A stretch of 5,521 bases of DNA from an uncultured Oscillospiraceae bacterium (GTDB lineage Bacteria; Bacillota; Clostridia; Oscillospirales; Oscillospiraceae), in the NCBI GenBank assembly GCA_905234005.1, contig CAJOFW010000123.1, forward strand, positions 1 to 5,521, in the 5' to 3' direction. A model generated the notes under the pieces. That model was not told where the DNA came from. It worked only from the letters and a program-made list of their open reading frames with translations, and ran no database searches. This document shows, in pieces, positions 4,966 through 5,521 of the stretch. Every line of letters starts with the position of its first letter. Within the stretch, counting starts at the first letter, position 1. The translations under genes were made by a program, and so were the position numbers.

Positions 4966-5521
4966 GTGATCTACGATATATCCCAGGAGCTTTTTAACTG
5001 CGACGTATTCCCCGGCGACCCGGCGCCGCGAATGGAGCGGCTGCAGAGCATCGCGGCGGGGGATATATGCAATCTCACCGCCGTCAGCCTCTGCGCCCAC
5101 AACGGCACCCATGTGGACGCGCCGTTTCACTTCCTCCGGGACGGGAGGACGATCGACGAGCTGCCGCCGGACGTCTTCATCGGCCCGGCGTGGGTGGCGG
5201 CGCACACGGGCGGCGTATCCGCCGCCGACGCCGAATCCATCTGCCGCGCCGCCGACGCCGCCGGGGCGGGGGAGCGGATCCTCCTGAAGGGAGCGCTCAC
5301 CGTGACCGCCGACGCCGCCCGTGTTTTCGCCCGGCGGGGATTGAAGCTGCTGGGCAACGAATCGCAGACCGTCGGCCCGGCGGACGCGCCGGCGGAGGTG
5401 CACTGTATTCTATTGGGAGCGGAGACGGTGCTGCTGGAGGGCATACGCCTCGGGGCTGTTTCGCCGGGGCGGTATACGCTCTGCGCCGTGCCGCTGAACC
5501 TCGGCGGGTGCGACGGCTCGC
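4966..5521 (+). CDS. Cyclase/kynurenine formamidase family metal-dependent hydrolase (3' partial)
   Basis: The frame stays open from GTG at 4966 to the window edge, giving 185 residues without a stop; the family is usually a little over 200, so most of the protein is present. The metal-site signature HNGTHVDAPFH gives His45, His49, Asp51 and His55, with the same spacing as the His-His-Asp-His set of bacterial kynurenine formamidase. His146 and Glu158 further on have the 12-residue spacing of the remaining ligand pair in that enzyme. Other family-like parts are ISQELFNCDVFPGDP (5-19), GNESQTVGP (130-138) and the C-terminal VPLNLGGCDGS. The GTG start is supported by AAGGGGGG (4951-4958) about 7 bases upstream and by the family-typical start IYDISQ. 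Members hydrolyse amides or cyclic substrates; the substrate here is unknown. The gene diverges from the Trp-regulated trpB2 unit, so a link to tryptophan breakdown is conceivable but not shown, and the GNESQTVGP type is common in Firmicute homologues of unknown role. Confidence 0.87.
   Translation, partial: MIYDISQELFNCDVFPGDPAPRMERLQSIAAGDICNLTAVSLCAHNGTHVDAPFHFLRDGRTIDELPPDVFIGPAWVAAHTGGVSAADAESICRAADAAGAGERILLKGALTVTADAARVFARRGLKLLGNESQTVGPADAPAEVHCILLGAETVLLEGIRLGAVSPGRYTLCAVPLNLGGCDGS

Noticed and set aside
4801..5403. Open frame of 200 codons on the minus strand at the right end
   Set aside because: It is antisense to the hydrolase gene with the complete metal motif and runs on into the T-box promoter and leader.

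Overview
The window is GC-rich and reads like a chromosomal stretch from a spore-forming, high-GC member of the Clostridia (Oscillospiraceae-like). Three things support this: adjacent dipicolinate synthase genes (dpaA-dpaB, made only by endospore formers), a T-box leader of the Firmicutes type, and a clostridial DUF1015 gene. The taxonomic placement is inference. No phage, transposase, CRISPR array, tRNA or rRNA gene was found.

Layout. 1-336 (+): C-terminal end of an Ala-rich, acidic protein that I do not recognise. 381-417: terminator working in both directions. 486-1662 (-): dpaA then dpaB, overlapping by 8 nt, making the spore core compound dipicolinic acid; dpaA has a shortened N-terminal domain. 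1663-1769: divergent intergenic region with a strong housekeeping promoter (TTGCCA-17-TAGAAT) reading rightwards. 1770-2888 (+): DUF1015 family protein. 2889-3122: intergenic region holding an AT-rich perfect inverted repeat and a second two-way terminator. 3123-4505 (-): TrpB2-type tryptophan synthase beta chain. 4541-4820 (-): its tryptophan T-box leader, with promoter TTGACA-17-TAGAAT upstream. 4966-5521 (+): start of a metal-dependent cyclase/formamidase family hydrolase that runs off the window.

How it works together. Transcription units alternate in direction, and both convergent junctions carry a two-way terminator. The best-supported regulatory system is the T-box. Its specifier codon is UGG (Trp), and its antiterminator bulge reads UGGC, which would pair with a tRNA ending GCCA, as expected for bacterial tRNA-Trp (discriminator G73). 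Uncharged tRNA-Trp should therefore turn on trpB2, a stand-alone beta subunit that makes Trp from indole and serine. DUF1015 genes often sit beside serine biosynthesis genes in clostridia, so a serine link to TrpB2 is possible but unproven. The hydrolase divergent from trpB2 belongs to the family that contains kynurenine formamidase, but a tryptophan-degrading role is only a hypothesis. I see no clearly undescribed system; the best leads are the T-box-controlled lone trpB2, the compact DpaA and the AT-rich repeat.
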